Assembly: GCA_025201365.1 (NCBI GenBank)
Contig: JAIXMF010000113.1
Span: 1-37,751 of the forward strand
Reading direction: 5' to 3'
Source of the DNA: Syncephalis plumigaleata
Lineage: Eukaryota > Zoopagomycota > Zoopagomycetes > Zoopagales > Piptocephalidaceae
Length of the DNA stretch: 37,751 nt
Part shown: one piece after another, positions 9,689 through 21,354 of the stretch
How positions within the stretch are numbered: position 1 is the stretch's first letter
How the letters are laid out: every line of letters starts with the position of its first letter
Translations under genes and position numbers: made by a program
The notes under the pieces: generated by a model
What the model was told of the DNA's origin: nothing
Seen by the model: the letters and a program-made list of their open reading frames with translations, nothing else
The model's database searches: none

Positions 9689-11081
9689 TGCAGCATAGTC
9701 GTTGTTGGACAAAAAGTTCTACATTCACTGAATTCAACTATTGTTATATGCATTCAACTGGCATGAGATGAAACGTAGCATTTTACGCACGTTAATGCAG
9801 CTACAGGTTCGGACATTGATATGTGGTCTAGAACGGAATCCGTTAAACGAAAGTGTCCGTCATGATCATTATTATTTTGTTACTGCCCATTGCCCCTTAT
9901 GACTTTTTCCTATCTATCCGTTTGATGTTTTTTCCATTCATAATCTGTACACTCATTAATTATGTATGTATGTATGTATGCATATATGTATGTGTGCGTG
10001 CGTTTTCTCCTTTTCTTAAACAATGACAGTACGATTCTTTGTGTTCCGCATGCTGTAATTGTCCATGCCGGCATTTCAATAGTGACACAAGCAATGTCGT
10101 TCTACCAGACGCGGTGCTATTGTTTAACGCATCCTTTGCGGCTCTATTAAGTGCGGATCTTGCTGTAGTATTCGTTGTACCCCAGCGGGCTTGTATTACC
10201 GTCATTCACCATTCAGATGTCAGTTATCTGCAACCACGACGATCTGACTATCAATTTATGACGATAATGCATGTGTGTGTGTGTGTGTCTGTCTGTCTGT
10301 CTGACTACATGTCTCTTACTCTCTCAGTCTGTGCTTGTTTAACCGTAATGCCAATCCAATCCAGTATCATCGTTACAATCATGAGATGCACATGGATGAA
10401 TAGTTGAACGAGCATGATAGCATCAGAGCAACAAGCAATAGTTGTAGTTGGTCAGATGTTCAGCCGGTGTACACACCATAGCCGACATCTGTACGGTGCC
10501 GTGTTCATACACGTTGTTGCTATTGCAGTTAGAGGCCTTGCCATCAAGTCAAAGCAGTAAACTGTGGCTGCATTGTTATTATTGGTCAAAGTCTCGACCT
10601 ACATGGAATGATGATCTGGCGTAGCCTACCGGTTTCAATGGTCATGACGCCATTTCTCAGCATAGCCCCCCATCATTATTGTCGTTCTATTGTAGAACAA
10701 ACGGTTTTAGCAGAGTGGATTCACATGGTATGATGAAGTGCCACTTTTATGTACTATTTACTTACTCGGTAGTTATCTCTGTAAACGATATGCTGATATT
10801 TACAGGGCCCATTCAGCAGTGAACGTGTATACTCAATAGACGACTTGTCTAAATGGTATATCCGCTATCGCTGAGAATAGTAATTGCCTTATCCTAAAAT
10901 AACCATCTGAACATGGTTACAGAAACAATGATGATGATGATGATGATGATGACGACGACGACGATGTAGTAGTAGTACTTGCCATGTATATCATTCTTGT
11001 TTCTATCCGTTCATGCAAGGTAGTTCCTACTATTCTGATATCCATTGGAACAAGTGCACCACAATGGTATTCACTCCATCA

Positions 11082-11112
11082 ACGCACGCACGCACGCACG
11101 CACGCACGCACG
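11082..11112 (+). repeat. (ACGC)n microsatellite
   Basis: About eight uninterrupted ACGC units; alternating purine-pyrimidine sequence. Confidence 0.9.
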
Positions 11113-11365
11113 TCCACACGAATGTACACATGGAAAAGTAAAAGGTAAAAGGCCCTTTATGATGATGATAATAATGATGATGATGCACCTACACCAAACC
11201 ACGTACATATTGCCATCACACACAGACACACAGAAAAATTCGTTCATCGAATGCACGAATGGACGAGGTGCAAGAAGATCATGATATTCGTTTGTTGTAA
11301 CCAAACACCAATTGCATCAATAATGTTACTGTGCTATGATTGTTATTGCATTGTTGTACTATAAC

Positions 11366-11395
<30 letters not shown>
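11366..11395 (+). repeat. (TGA)n microsatellite
   Basis: Ten trinucleotide units; one of several GAT/ATG/TGA-type tracts in the same orientation across 10.9-16.1 kb. Confidence 0.9.
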
Positions 11396-11396
<1 letters not shown>

Positions 11397-14379
11397 CATG
11401 TACGCAGTATTTGACAAACGAGAGCTGAGTTCACGTTCATCCGACCAGTTTTAGAATGTGAACATAATAGACCGACATCATGCCTTGACAAAAAAAAGCA
11501 TCAGGTGGTATTTGAAAATAGAGCGCAACGCGCACGCACGTATCAAATTGTAATGCATGCCACGAGTTTTCTTTTATTTTTTTTCATTATTCAACGCCAT
11601 ACCATTTCTCTCAATTTATTGTTGCATGTATGGTGATCATGATAAATGACGAAGAAGAGGAATGGCATGAAACGGATAATACTCGTACCAAGACCATTTA
11701 TTCATGTTTCTTGGTATGTTTAGCTAGTCAGAAAGTAACAACAATAAACTAGTTCATTTATCTACGAAAGAAAGAAAGAGCATCATTATTATGATAACAT
11801 GATAAAATACATACTTTATGTTATTATTGAATAAGTCACTGTTTGAACACGTGTGTGTGTGTGTGGTTTAAAATGTCAAATTCGTGCTTTGTAGGTGGAA
11901 CAACAAAGCCAGTCCATGTAGGTTTGCCTTATTGATCCATCCACCGATTACTATTTCTATTATTGTTATCGCTAAGAAGCAACATTATTCAATAGGACAC
12001 GTTAGGAATAGACATGCGTGTAGGTAGATGAGCAAGTAGAGTCATTGCTTGCTTTAACGGTCGTGTGGTCGTTTCCTCATTCTGATTGGATCCCATGCTT
12101 ACTCTCATGATAATGGTAAGCAAGGACCCGAAAATATACATGTACATGTACACAGACATTGCTTGTACATTTGTCCATCATTCCATCGGTATAGTAACTA
12201 TTCGGAAAAGAAACATGGAATACTGATGTGAATGCATGAATACCAATGGATCACATCCCAATGAATGATGCATTCTTTTTCTCTTTCTCTCTTTCTCCCC
12301 TTATGGCCTCATGTTCACGACGTATGAACAAGGAACGGGAATGGGAAATAACAAAAAGGAAGCATGTAGATACTGCGCAACAAGCTAACTACTCAATGAC
12401 TTCTTGTTTAGTGTCATGTGTGTAGATAGCAATGCTACATTGACATGACAAAGAAGGAGAGGAAAGGGTATGATGACATTGATCTCAGTGACATTCCCTT
12501 ACCACTTGATTGTTCATTATTATGGTCATCATTGAACCTATGAGATAAATTACTCAATCGCGTAAACCTTCCTTCCTTACCATTACATTGAGCAGTATTT
12601 GCTAGAATTGTAGTTGTATTAGTAATGGAATAGAGGCATGTGAATAAATAAAACAACTTGTATAGTAAATTTATTTATGATTAAACGGAGTTCAATGTCT
12701 ATATTGATATGTGTGCGCAAGATGGATGGCATACGGCGATATTCTCTCGCTTTTCTATTTCCTATACTTTCTCCTTTGCGGTAAACAACACTGCTACTAC
12801 TACTGATAATAATAATAATAGCAATAATGGTCATGCTTACTTATTTCTATGCTGCATCACATTGCACAACAACAACGACATGTCTGTCATGATCGTCATA
12901 ACCTGACATTGTTATTGTTACTCCGTCTTTATCTATCATACGCACATTGTTTCTATTTCTAACCTAATAGTAATAAATATATTTGAACAACATCGTGCTG
13001 CTGCTATTGCTGTTGTTGACAATAATGATGATGATGATGATGATGAGGCAAAAAAAATGATACGCGTCACAATAGGAACGGTCACACTGCACAACCGATG
13101 TGGTATTCACTCTCTTTCTGTGACTTTTCTGTTTCTGTTTCTGCTTCCTGTTGTTTCTCTTCTTAACCTCGTGGAGTCTCGGTGAAGGGGGGGAAGTCTA
13201 GTCGTGTTACCTTGGCCTTCCTTCGTCGGTTATTCCGTTTGGTTTATGTGTGTGTATGTGTGTACGCGTACGTGTATGTGTATGTGTGTGGGCGTGCAAG
13301 TACAGATGTATGAATGAAAGAGGACTCGCCTTTGTGATAGGTGAGCGGTACTTGAAGAATAAGTCAATTACCGGTCAACACGACTATTGAATGATGATGA
13401 TGATGTCGTTGTCGTTATTGTTACGGTTCTTGCTAATGCTATGGCACTGGATTGATGTTGATTTTCCACACTGTGCAGTACCATTTACGACTATTGTCGC
13501 TGTGCATCCATGTGACAATCTACTAATGGTTGATTATCCATGACACTATGGAGACAATTGGTCTTGTCTGTCTGTCAGTCAGTCAGTCTGTCACTCCATA
13601 CGTACACGCCCTTCGCTCTATTCTATTCTTACCATAGAGTAATGGTGCAGTGGTGATCTATCAATGAACCGGTCAACATGTACAGAACTATGTGATGATG
13701 ATAATGATGATAATGATGATGCTTCCATTAAGAATAGGTCAAATATTGATGTGTTTATCGTCCAAGGGAGACACACCAATGGATCTAGTCTAGGCAAGAA
13801 ATGGTCATGGAAGGAAGGCAAGACAAGTATAGCAGTCTGCGCGTTTCTACAATGCTTTACTCTCTTCCGATCAAATTACCATGTAAAAAACAAGACAACG
13901 GCATGGCAAACTAATGAAAGGATGAATGTCCGGATGTAGGAAGGCAATCAGCCAGTCAAGCAATCATTTGTAAATGTGGTGCTGATGATGCTGATGCTGA
14001 TGATGATGATGATGAGACAACTGGAATGAAGGGGCCGGTTTTTTCCTTGGTCAGAGGCCAGCATTATCGTTTAGCATCATCCTGCTTGCAGCAATAACTT
14101 GATTGTTACTAATTGCTACTTTTGAACAAATGCCTGTTTTGTTTATCGGCGAATATGGTGCTAATACGGTACACTTTCGCTAAAATGTCCTTGAACTAGA
14201 AGGGACACGTACGTAGGATGCCTTGTGTAAATCACTCGATGATAGAGCAACAAAGTCAATAGGGACGCAGTCATGAATAGAATGTATTTGTTTATTGATC
14301 AATGTTATTATTCGATGAGTAAATAAAGAAAACAATGGTTATACAGTATTGCGTCTTTTTGTACGCGTTATTAGGTAGT

Positions 14380-14416
<37 letters not shown>
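14380..14416 (+). repeat. (ACT)n microsatellite
   Basis: About twelve ACT units followed by GTAAG. Confidence 0.9.
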
Positions 14417-14539
14417 GTAAGATGAGTGGTTCGTTCTACTGTATCGAATATGAGATACATCATACATATTGCATTGTTGTTCCAGTCTACGTTTCTTCCC
14501 TATGGATTACCTGTAATGTCAATAATGGTCACACGTTTA

Positions 14540-14612
14540 CACAGACAGACAGACAGATAGACAGACAGACACAGACACAGACACACGCAGATACAGACAC
14601 AGACACAGACAC
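14540..14612 (+). repeat. Compound ACAG / ACACAG microsatellite
   Basis: ACAG units pass into ACACAG and ATACAG units across about 70 bp. Confidence 0.85.
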
Positions 14613-15115
14613 ATTTACAATCATGTTGTCTTTTTTCGTTACCTTTCTACTTGTTCCTCGGTGAGACACACTAACCGACCGATGAATTGGCCTGCCATGC
14701 GGGCCTTTTTGTGGACACACACATACGCACACACATACGGACGCACGCACAGGGGCAGTTTCGGGTTGCATGAGTACATTCGCCATTCTCCATTAACATC
14801 ATCATTACCACTATTATTAACAATAGTGGCATATGTCTGTCTGCTGTATCCCATGGATGAATATGGATGAATTGTCCTTTTTCATTTTCATTTCTGTCAG
14901 TGTCAATGGCGTGTTTGTTGTTCACACTTTTTTTCTTTCGGGATAAAGTGGATTTTTCTTGTTCCATCATCATCTACATTTGTCCATCATACTCTCATAC
15001 CCACACACATTCACCCTTGCCTTATTCATCCATGCTGGCACACACATACACACTCCTATCCAGCAGCATCAGTCATCAATGTTACTGCAAAGTGGTCATT
15101 GATAGAATGTACAAA

Positions 15116-15138
15116 TGTGTGTGTGTGTGTGTGTGTGT
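15116..15138 (+). repeat. (TG)n microsatellite
   Basis: Uninterrupted TG dinucleotides. A complementary CA run lies about 90 bp away at 15225-15243, so the two could pair. Confidence 0.85.
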
Positions 15139-15756
15139 GAATGTGTGGGTACGGATGTAAAAAGTTGACTTTTCCTATCTTCAGTCCAGTCAACCACATC
15201 CGGTTCCTTCAAGATCGCACTGTCCACACACACACACACACACCTCTACAAAACAATTACGATAGAATGTTGTGTGTCGGTGATATAAATAGCTTAGAAC
15301 GTATTTTCTTTAACCTTCCCCGCATTTGGCTCTCATTTAGCCAGGACTCTCGTTTGCTTGTTAGTTCGTCGTCTATCGTTTCTTCTTCCTCCTCCTCCTT
15401 CTTCTCTTCTTCTTCTCTTATAGTGTCATCACTGTCAAGGGTGACTTATGTATTGGTAGTCATTCATTTATACTTGTCCTATTGAACTTACACATCATAT
15501 ACATTTTGACATTGTTGTCGTATACCATTAACATAGTACACTATTGGTGTGGTTAAAAGCACGCGCTCACTCATATTAGAGGACATTGGTATTTCTTTAT
15601 ATTATATGTCTGAATTGTTTTTGTTTATTCTAGTGTCTTCAGAATAGGTGAGTAATAAATTATGCTAGTAATAGTAGAAAATGGATTATTGCTGTATCAA
15701 AATGGGGTCAGGGAGTGCATATTGCTGTAGACACGGCTAGTATGATACAATGTTCG

Positions 15757-15760
15757 AAAG

Positions 15761-15801
<41 letters not shown>
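15757..15801 (+). repeat. GAAA to GA polypurine tract
   Basis: About 45 purines without a pyrimidine: GAAA units running into GA units. Confidence 0.9.
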
Positions 15802-16289
15802 ATAATAAGAAGCCATTATACTGCATCGCTTATTACCATTACCGATGCATGTAAGCATGGGCAGACGTGTACTTTTTTACGCATTCATTGTATCAAGTTG
15901 CTGCTGCTACGCTTGCTCTTGCTGCTACCTTTTGCTATTATTGTCATTATCTGCCGTCATAAGCATCAGCATATGTACGTGTACTGTGCTGCGGTGCACC
16001 AGCAGTACCGCGCTGATTGATGCGAGAGAAGCTGATACACGCGCACGCACGTGGATGCACGCTTTTCGTTATCCGTGTGTAGCCGCAATGATAGCCGACA
16101 TGGTGCATTTAGGATGATGATGATGGTAATGATGATGATGATGATAATTAGCAGGTGCAGATGCAGGATGTAACACGTCAGTCTTCTTATGCCATTCCAT
16201 TCCATCCCACCTACTGTTGTGTCATACCACATTGACATAGTATAATTCACAGTCTCATAAGCGTATAGGAAAGGGGAAGTGCATTGTAA

Positions 16290-16314
16290 GGATAGGATAG
16301 GATAGGATAGGATA
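16290..16314 (+). repeat. (GGATA)5 microsatellite
   Basis: Five GGATA units about 245 bp before the cyclin start. A shorter degenerate GGATA run lies after the same gene at 19916-19940. Confidence 0.85.
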
Positions 16315-16557
16315 AGGCATACATGCGATGTAAAGATAAAAAGAGCGAGCTGACTGGTCGATAATTGATCGAGATGCTTCTTGATTATATTCTAGGGCGC
16401 GCATACACACAACATTTACTTACTGATCTTTTTGTTTGTTTATTTGTTTATTTCTTTCTTTCTCTTATACTATTTCATTATCATTGTCATCTAGTAGTCT
16501 TGATTTCACTTCATTCTCGTTATCGCGTATGGGTTATTGCCTAGTCTACTGGTGATA

Positions 16558-19500
16558 ATGCATATATTGATGCCGGACTACTCACTTTCTATGCCGGCTG
16601 CTACTGTCCCTCCACCGCCATCATCATCATCATCATCATCATCATTGTCACAGCATGTATCGTCATCGTCATTGCGCAACCATTCTAATCATCATTCTAC
16701 TTGCACTATGGCCTCAGCCACCACTAGCCATGGACATCGAGGTTCGGCTGCAGCGTTGATTGCGGATGCTGCATCTCATGCCGCCTACTTTCATCACGCG
16801 ATTGCACGGGCACCCGTAAGCCAATGGCAGAAACAGCAGATGCGTGGACGGGTACGCGCGCATACAACTGCTAATGGTACTTTAACCGAATTGACCTCAA
16901 AATTGACTACATCAAATGCTGTTGCGATCAATAATGCCACCACCACCGCTACCTCTTCCTCTTCTATGTCAAATAGTCATAGATCATTATCATCATCATC
17001 AATGATGAATTCATTAGAATCCAAAGTTCCTCGGATTATCTGGCCATTTGAACAGACTGTCGAGGATCAGGCGGATTTCGCCTCTCGTGTTATCTATGCA
17101 TTATGGTGTAATCCTGATCGACCAGCACAATTGCCTGAACTAGAACAGGTCGAATTTAACGTTTCACCGCTATTCAACAGCAGTGCATCATCAGCATTGC
17201 CATCTTCTAGTCATGGTTATAGTCAACAACAACAACAACAGCAGCAGCAGCAGCATCATACTACTCCACAGATATTAACCTTCGAGCATCGTTCTACTAG
17301 TTCATTAGCTGATTATTTGTGTGGACAACCTGCACCTGAGGATTATCGACAATTCTGCCATGAAATTCTACGTGTGACTCAATTGCATCCATCGGTGATC
17401 CTACTCGCTTTGTATTATGTCTACCGTTTGGTGTTTCTAAATCCAGAGATACGCGGGGCCGTAGGCTCAGAGATGCGCGTGTGGACGGTAGCCCTAGCAT
17501 TGTCAAACAAATATCTCGATGATCACACGTATCGCGCATCAACATGGCGTCAACTAACCGGACTATCGACGAAGGAACTCACTCAGATGGAATTTGAAAT
17601 GCTACAAGCTCTATCCTGGTCATTGCACATTACGCCAGATTCATTTAGAGGCTGGTCTCATTGGTTGGTACATCTACGTAAGCATTACAACGATCGTCAG
17701 AATCAACTAAGGAGACAATCGTTAGCGATGGAGGATGCCATGCTTATATCTCCTACCATTAGCACTGCACCATCCAATATGACATATCCAGATGTTGCAG
17801 CAACCATGTTTAACTCGCCACTTTTACCAGATACAACAAATAGGATATCGTCACAACCATCGCCAGTTGTATTAGCACCGGCACCATCACGATCTAAACG
17901 ACACTGGCGTCATATTAGCAGTGAGGATTTGTACGCTGCTGTCCATGGATCTACCGCAAATAATGGATCACGTATATCAAATGGTACATCGGTAGTTGAT
18001 TATAAACAACAACAACAACAACAGCCTAAAGATTCTTGGACGAATAATGTGGCTGTACAACGTCGCCGTACTAGTCGTTATACATGTTTACCTACTGCTT
18101 GGTCTACGCAGCCATCATCGGTTGCTACTACTACTACTACTACTTCATCTAATAGTAGTGGTAATCAGTATTCGCATTATCCACTACCTATGGACATTAC
18201 AACAGCCGGTAATATTCATGGTAAACACACCACTACAACGACAACTCCATCCTCCTCTTCCTCCTCTTCATCGATACCTCAACCTATGATGGTGGAACGG
18301 TCACAGTCATCAACGTCATATCCATCCGGTGAACTCATCTACACCATGGCGACAGAGACATCGGCCTCAATGTCTATGATGCGACAAGCTCATGATATTT
18401 CATTGCCACCATCATTGGATATGATGAACATGTCACAATTCTTTCCCACCATACCACATCCCTCTTCATCTCTTATGACGACACCTTCCAATTTATCCAT
18501 GACCTTACCTTCTACTACTACTACTACTGCTACCACCAATACGGCAACCATGCATTATGGTAATAGTAACCATAGCACGGCAATGGCAATCGACAATAGT
18601 CGCCGTATTAGTGTAACAAATGGTGGTGGTGGTGGTGGTGGCCCTTTGACACCTGTAGAAGGTCAGCCGATTGATTCACGTTTAGCAAATATTCGAACCA
18701 TGTCCAATACGATGATGGCTACACGTTCACATTCAACTGGATCGACAAAGTCTACGCTATACACTGCTGGTGCTAATGATGGTAATACAATGGATAGTCA
18801 ACGTCCTCGTCATTCTCATCAACATCGTCAGCAGCAGCAGCAGCATCATCATCATCATCATCATAGTACGCCGAATAGTGCACAGGTTACTTTGAATAAT
18901 CTCTATGCATCACAGTATGTGGCGCAATCACTCATGTCTTTGCAATCACAGCCACAGCCATCTTCATCATCACATTATACGACAGTAGTGGCAACAGCAG
19001 CAGCAGCAGCAACAGCAGGTAGTCGACCAAATGAGACCATGTACGATGGTGCATTGCCTACACCTTTGGTTGAACAAGTGGCAAATTCATTAACCCGCAC
19101 ATCCTCTATTCCTACTCCATTACCTGTGATATCATCACACCGCATGTGTCACACACAATCCACGTCTTCAATGGAATCAGTGCCTGCCTTGTCTACAGAT
19201 GGCAGTCATAGTGCAACCGCTATGATATCAAGTAACAATAACAACAACAACAATACTATGATGATGATGACAGAAGATGATTCTTCCTCTATCCTCATGG
19301 ATACTAGTTCAATGTATGGCGGTGGTAGAGTTTATTCCTCCTCATCTGTTGCTGCTCCTACTACTTTGTATGATGGCATATCACGTCCTTCAAATCCATC
19401 AATGATTGCTACTTCTTCTACATTGAATTCAAATCAAGCATTATCTTACCACTATCCATCACATCCAGTCCCATTAGCATCTTCATCTTCTTCATTGCCA

Positions 19501-19713
19501 CATGCACAAACATCGTCATCATCATCATTGTCGTCGTCGTCGTCGTCGTCTGTCCACTACGACGATAGAATGGCCGTGACACCTTACCTGTATCACCATG
19601 GTCAGTCTGCTCGGCTATCCTCGTCTTCTTCAGTGTCTTTGGCATCTGTGTTACAACACCATTTGCACTCTCATCCCATGACTGTGTACCCACAGCAGCA
19701 TTACCATCGTTAA
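16558..19713 (+). CDS. Large Pho80/Pcl-type cyclin with low-complexity tails, intronless
   Basis: About 1051 residues from ATG 16558; in-frame ATGs at 16570 and later are alternatives. Cyclins of this class (Pho80, Pcl, Clg1-like) bind Pho85-type CDKs and control the cell cycle, polarity or nutrient responses. The cyclin region spans roughly residues 157-380. It starts with PRIIWPFEQTVEDQADF, has LHPSVILLALYYVYRL in the box, and carries the class signature LSNKYLDDHTYRASTWRQLTG near residue 317. A Ser-rich, poly-Gln (about residues 223-232) insert interrupts the region before the main cyclin box. The last 670 residues are almost all Ser/Thr/Asn/Gln/His with homopolymer runs (Gly6, His7, Ala, Asn, Ser). 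Many Ser/Thr-Pro pairs could be phosphorylation sites. No intron is needed, unlike every intact neighbour. I cannot name the ortholog. Confidence 0.85.
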   Translation: MHILMPDYSLSMPAATVPPPPSSSSSSSSLSQHVSSSSLRNHSNHHSTCTMASATTSHGHRGSAAALIADAASHAAYFHHAIARAPVSQWQKQQMRGRVRAHTTANGTLTELTSKLTTSNAVAINNATTTATSSSSMSNSHRSLSSSSMMNSLESKVPRIIWPFEQTVEDQADFASRVIYALWCNPDRPAQLPELEQVEFNVSPLFNSSASSALPSSSHGYSQQQQQQQQQQHHTTPQILTFEHRSTSSLADYLCGQPAPEDYRQFCHEILRVTQLHPSVILLALYYVYRLVFLNPEIRGAVGSEMRVWTVALALSNKYLDDHTYRASTWRQLTGLSTKELTQMEFEMLQALSWSLHITPDSFRGWSHWLVHLRKHYNDRQNQLRRQSLAMEDAMLISPTISTAPSNMTYPDVAATMFNSPLLPDTTNRISSQPSPVVLAPAPSRSKRHWRHISSEDLYAAVHGSTANNGSRISNGTSVVDYKQQQQQQPKDSWTNNVAVQRRRTSRYTCLPTAWSTQPSSVATTTTTTSSNSSGNQYSHYPLPMDITTAGNIHGKHTTTTTTPSSSSSSSSIPQPMMVERSQSSTSYPSGELIYTMATETSASMSMMRQAHDISLPPSLDMMNMSQFFPTIPHPSSSLMTTPSNLSMTLPSTTTTTATTNTATMHYGNSNHSTAMAIDNSRRISVTNGGGGGGGPLTPVEGQPIDSRLANIRTMSNTMMATRSHSTGSTKSTLYTAGANDGNTMDSQRPRHSHQHRQQQQQHHHHHHHSTPNSAQVTLNNLYASQYVAQSLMSLQSQPQPSSSSHYTTVVATAAAAATAGSRPNETMYDGALPTPLVEQVANSLTRTSSIPTPLPVISSHRMCHTQSTSSMESVPALSTDGSHSATAMISSNNNNNNNTMMMMTEDDSSSILMDTSSMYGGGRVYSSSSVAAPTTLYDGISRPSNPSMIATSSTLNSNQALSYHYPSHPVPLASSSSSLPHAQTSSSSSLSSSSSSSVHYDDRMAVTPYLYHHGQSARLSSSSSVSLASVLQHHLHSHPMTVYPQQHYHR

Positions 19714-21354
19714 TATGATATATGCATCATATATATACACGATGATGATGACGATGATGATGATGGAGATACAAGAATATGATGACGTTTATTATTAGAA
19801 TGATGATCGTACAAACTACTCGCTCATTCTCTTCTTCTTTCTAACCTGCATGGTTATGCTAACCATTAGAGTGAATGAAGAAGCAATCCTATCTATTTAT
19901 CTATCAATCCTTTATGGGATAGGATAAGATAGGATATGGAGTAGTAGTTGTGTACACGGTGATAGTTAGACGACATTGGTGTACATTGTAATGTTTAGAT
20001 TTGAATGTATGTTTATACTAGTAGTATACATACATGCACAGGATTGTAATCTAGACATCTCTTCTATATATACATTTGTATGAATCAATTGAATCCCTTA
20101 TATCATTCATTCTGTTCATATACAAATATGAATAGAAATGTATGGATTTAGGATTGATACCTTCTCTTTCTTTCTTCCTTTCTCTCTTGCCTCTGCTTGT
20201 GCGCGTGTTTGCGTCTTCTCTCTCTCTCTCTCTCTCTTTGTACTACTTGACAATGATAGACTATGCTATGCTTTTTATTATTACATGTATTGATTTCTAT
20301 CTACATATTGTACATAGAAACAATATATGTGTGAATAGTAATTACCATATCGAGCTTATAGACTATTTATTGTACTATTGCGATTTCTCTAATATATTTC
20401 TTATCGTCGTTCTCGTTTTGCAGTGCTTCTCCTTCCTCTTTTTGCTTTCTATATCCTATTAGGTTCATCTTTGTTATATTATTGCACTCTCTTCACTCTA
20501 TGCCTATTTTCTTATCTTTTATCTTTTATCTATCTATCTCTCTTTCTGTATCAAAAAGTGCTTTCTTCGTTTAGAATAATACAGTGTTTTTCCATCCATT
20601 CATCCATTATAAACATCTATTGCATAATAAAAATAAGATATTCATATGCATATTATTCACCTTTCTATTCTTCTATGGACAATAACTTTTTATACTAGTT
20701 CTACATGATATTCCTTCTATTGTTACACATGACTACCATTCATGAAGGATTCTATAGATTTCATCAAATGAAACACATACAATTGTCAAACTATCATTTG
20801 AGACAAGTTCCGTAAACATCTTTAGTAAAAGTTAAACTAAACTAATCGCTTTATATGAGAGAATAAATGAGTTAATGAGAGTTGAATAGAGATGGTGTAC
20901 GGTCGTGTGCTGTCATCCCTGGTTTATACGCGACAATGCTGTCATCATATACTAAGGATTTACATGGATAAGAAAAAGGATGAGAAATCCACAAGGATGC
21001 GATTCACTTTCCTTTCATCCATATATAAAATATAGCTAGATGTGTATAGTAGAAATTACCATCAATGACAGTGGTAGTAGAGAGAGATAACAATTGTAGT
21101 AGCAAGTAGAGTTACTAGTGGATGAACAGTCTAGAGGAGTGGAAGAGGAAAACACTGGTAGAAACTAGTATAGCAAACAAGAACCAGATAGAGCTATACA
21201 ACCAACGAACGTACACACGTATACATACATACACACACATACATACACACATAAATAAATACGTACATACGTAGATTATATATATATATATGTACACATG
21301 TATAGACCACTCCACGCTATTTAAGCAACTAGTGTTGTCCGTATTCATCGCTTA
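19714..21354. other. Convergent intergenic region between the cyclin gene and CHS7
   Basis: Both flanking genes end here, so it holds two 3' UTRs. Content is AT-rich with GATGAT (19741-19764), CT runs (about 20215-20240) and ACAT/ATAC repeats (about 21220-21265). Frames at 20142-20698 are hydrophobic translations of pyrimidine-rich DNA and are not credible genes. A MITE-type end copy lies at 20580-20598. Confidence 0.55.
20580..20598 (+). repeat. Partial MITE-type end sequence
   Basis: TACAGTGTTTTTCCATCCA differs by one base from the left end of the element at 1807-2037 over its first 19 bases, including the leading TA. Similarity then stops. Short enough that chance cannot be excluded alone. 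Confidence 0.4.

Larger units (their letters stand above)
9301..16557. other. 7.2-kb gene-free, microsatellite-rich region upstream of the cyclin gene
   Basis: No reading frame here has convincing coding character: the longest frames are repeat translations or short. Simple repeats appear every few hundred bases: GTAT/TG (9473-9508, 9961-9995, 10268-10302, 13240-13290, 15116-15138), GAT/ATG (10925-10960, 11158-11183, 11366-11395, 13023-13046, 13695-13720, 13983-14013, 16113-16147), CGCA (11082-11112), ACT (14380-14416), ACAG/ACACAG (14540-14612), GA (15757-15801) and GGATA (16290-16314). The sequence between repeats is not low-complexity. Elsewhere in the window spacers are usually below 2 kb. 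It may hold a long promoter or leader of the cyclin gene at 16558, or an untranslated RNA; neither can be shown from sequence alone. Confidence 0.6.

Noticed and set aside
13664-13939. 91-codon frame in the 7-kb region
   Set aside because: Its Asp-rich part is a GAT microsatellite translation and the rest lacks coding character.
14335-15485. Several 60-114-codon frames around 14.3-15.5 kb
   Set aside because: They translate ACT, ACAG, CA and TG repeats and overlap each other on both strands.
20142-20698. Hydrophobic frames of 106 and 91 codons
   Set aside because: Leu/Ser/Phe/Tyr bias comes from pyrimidine-rich 3' flanking DNA; no ortholog-like features.
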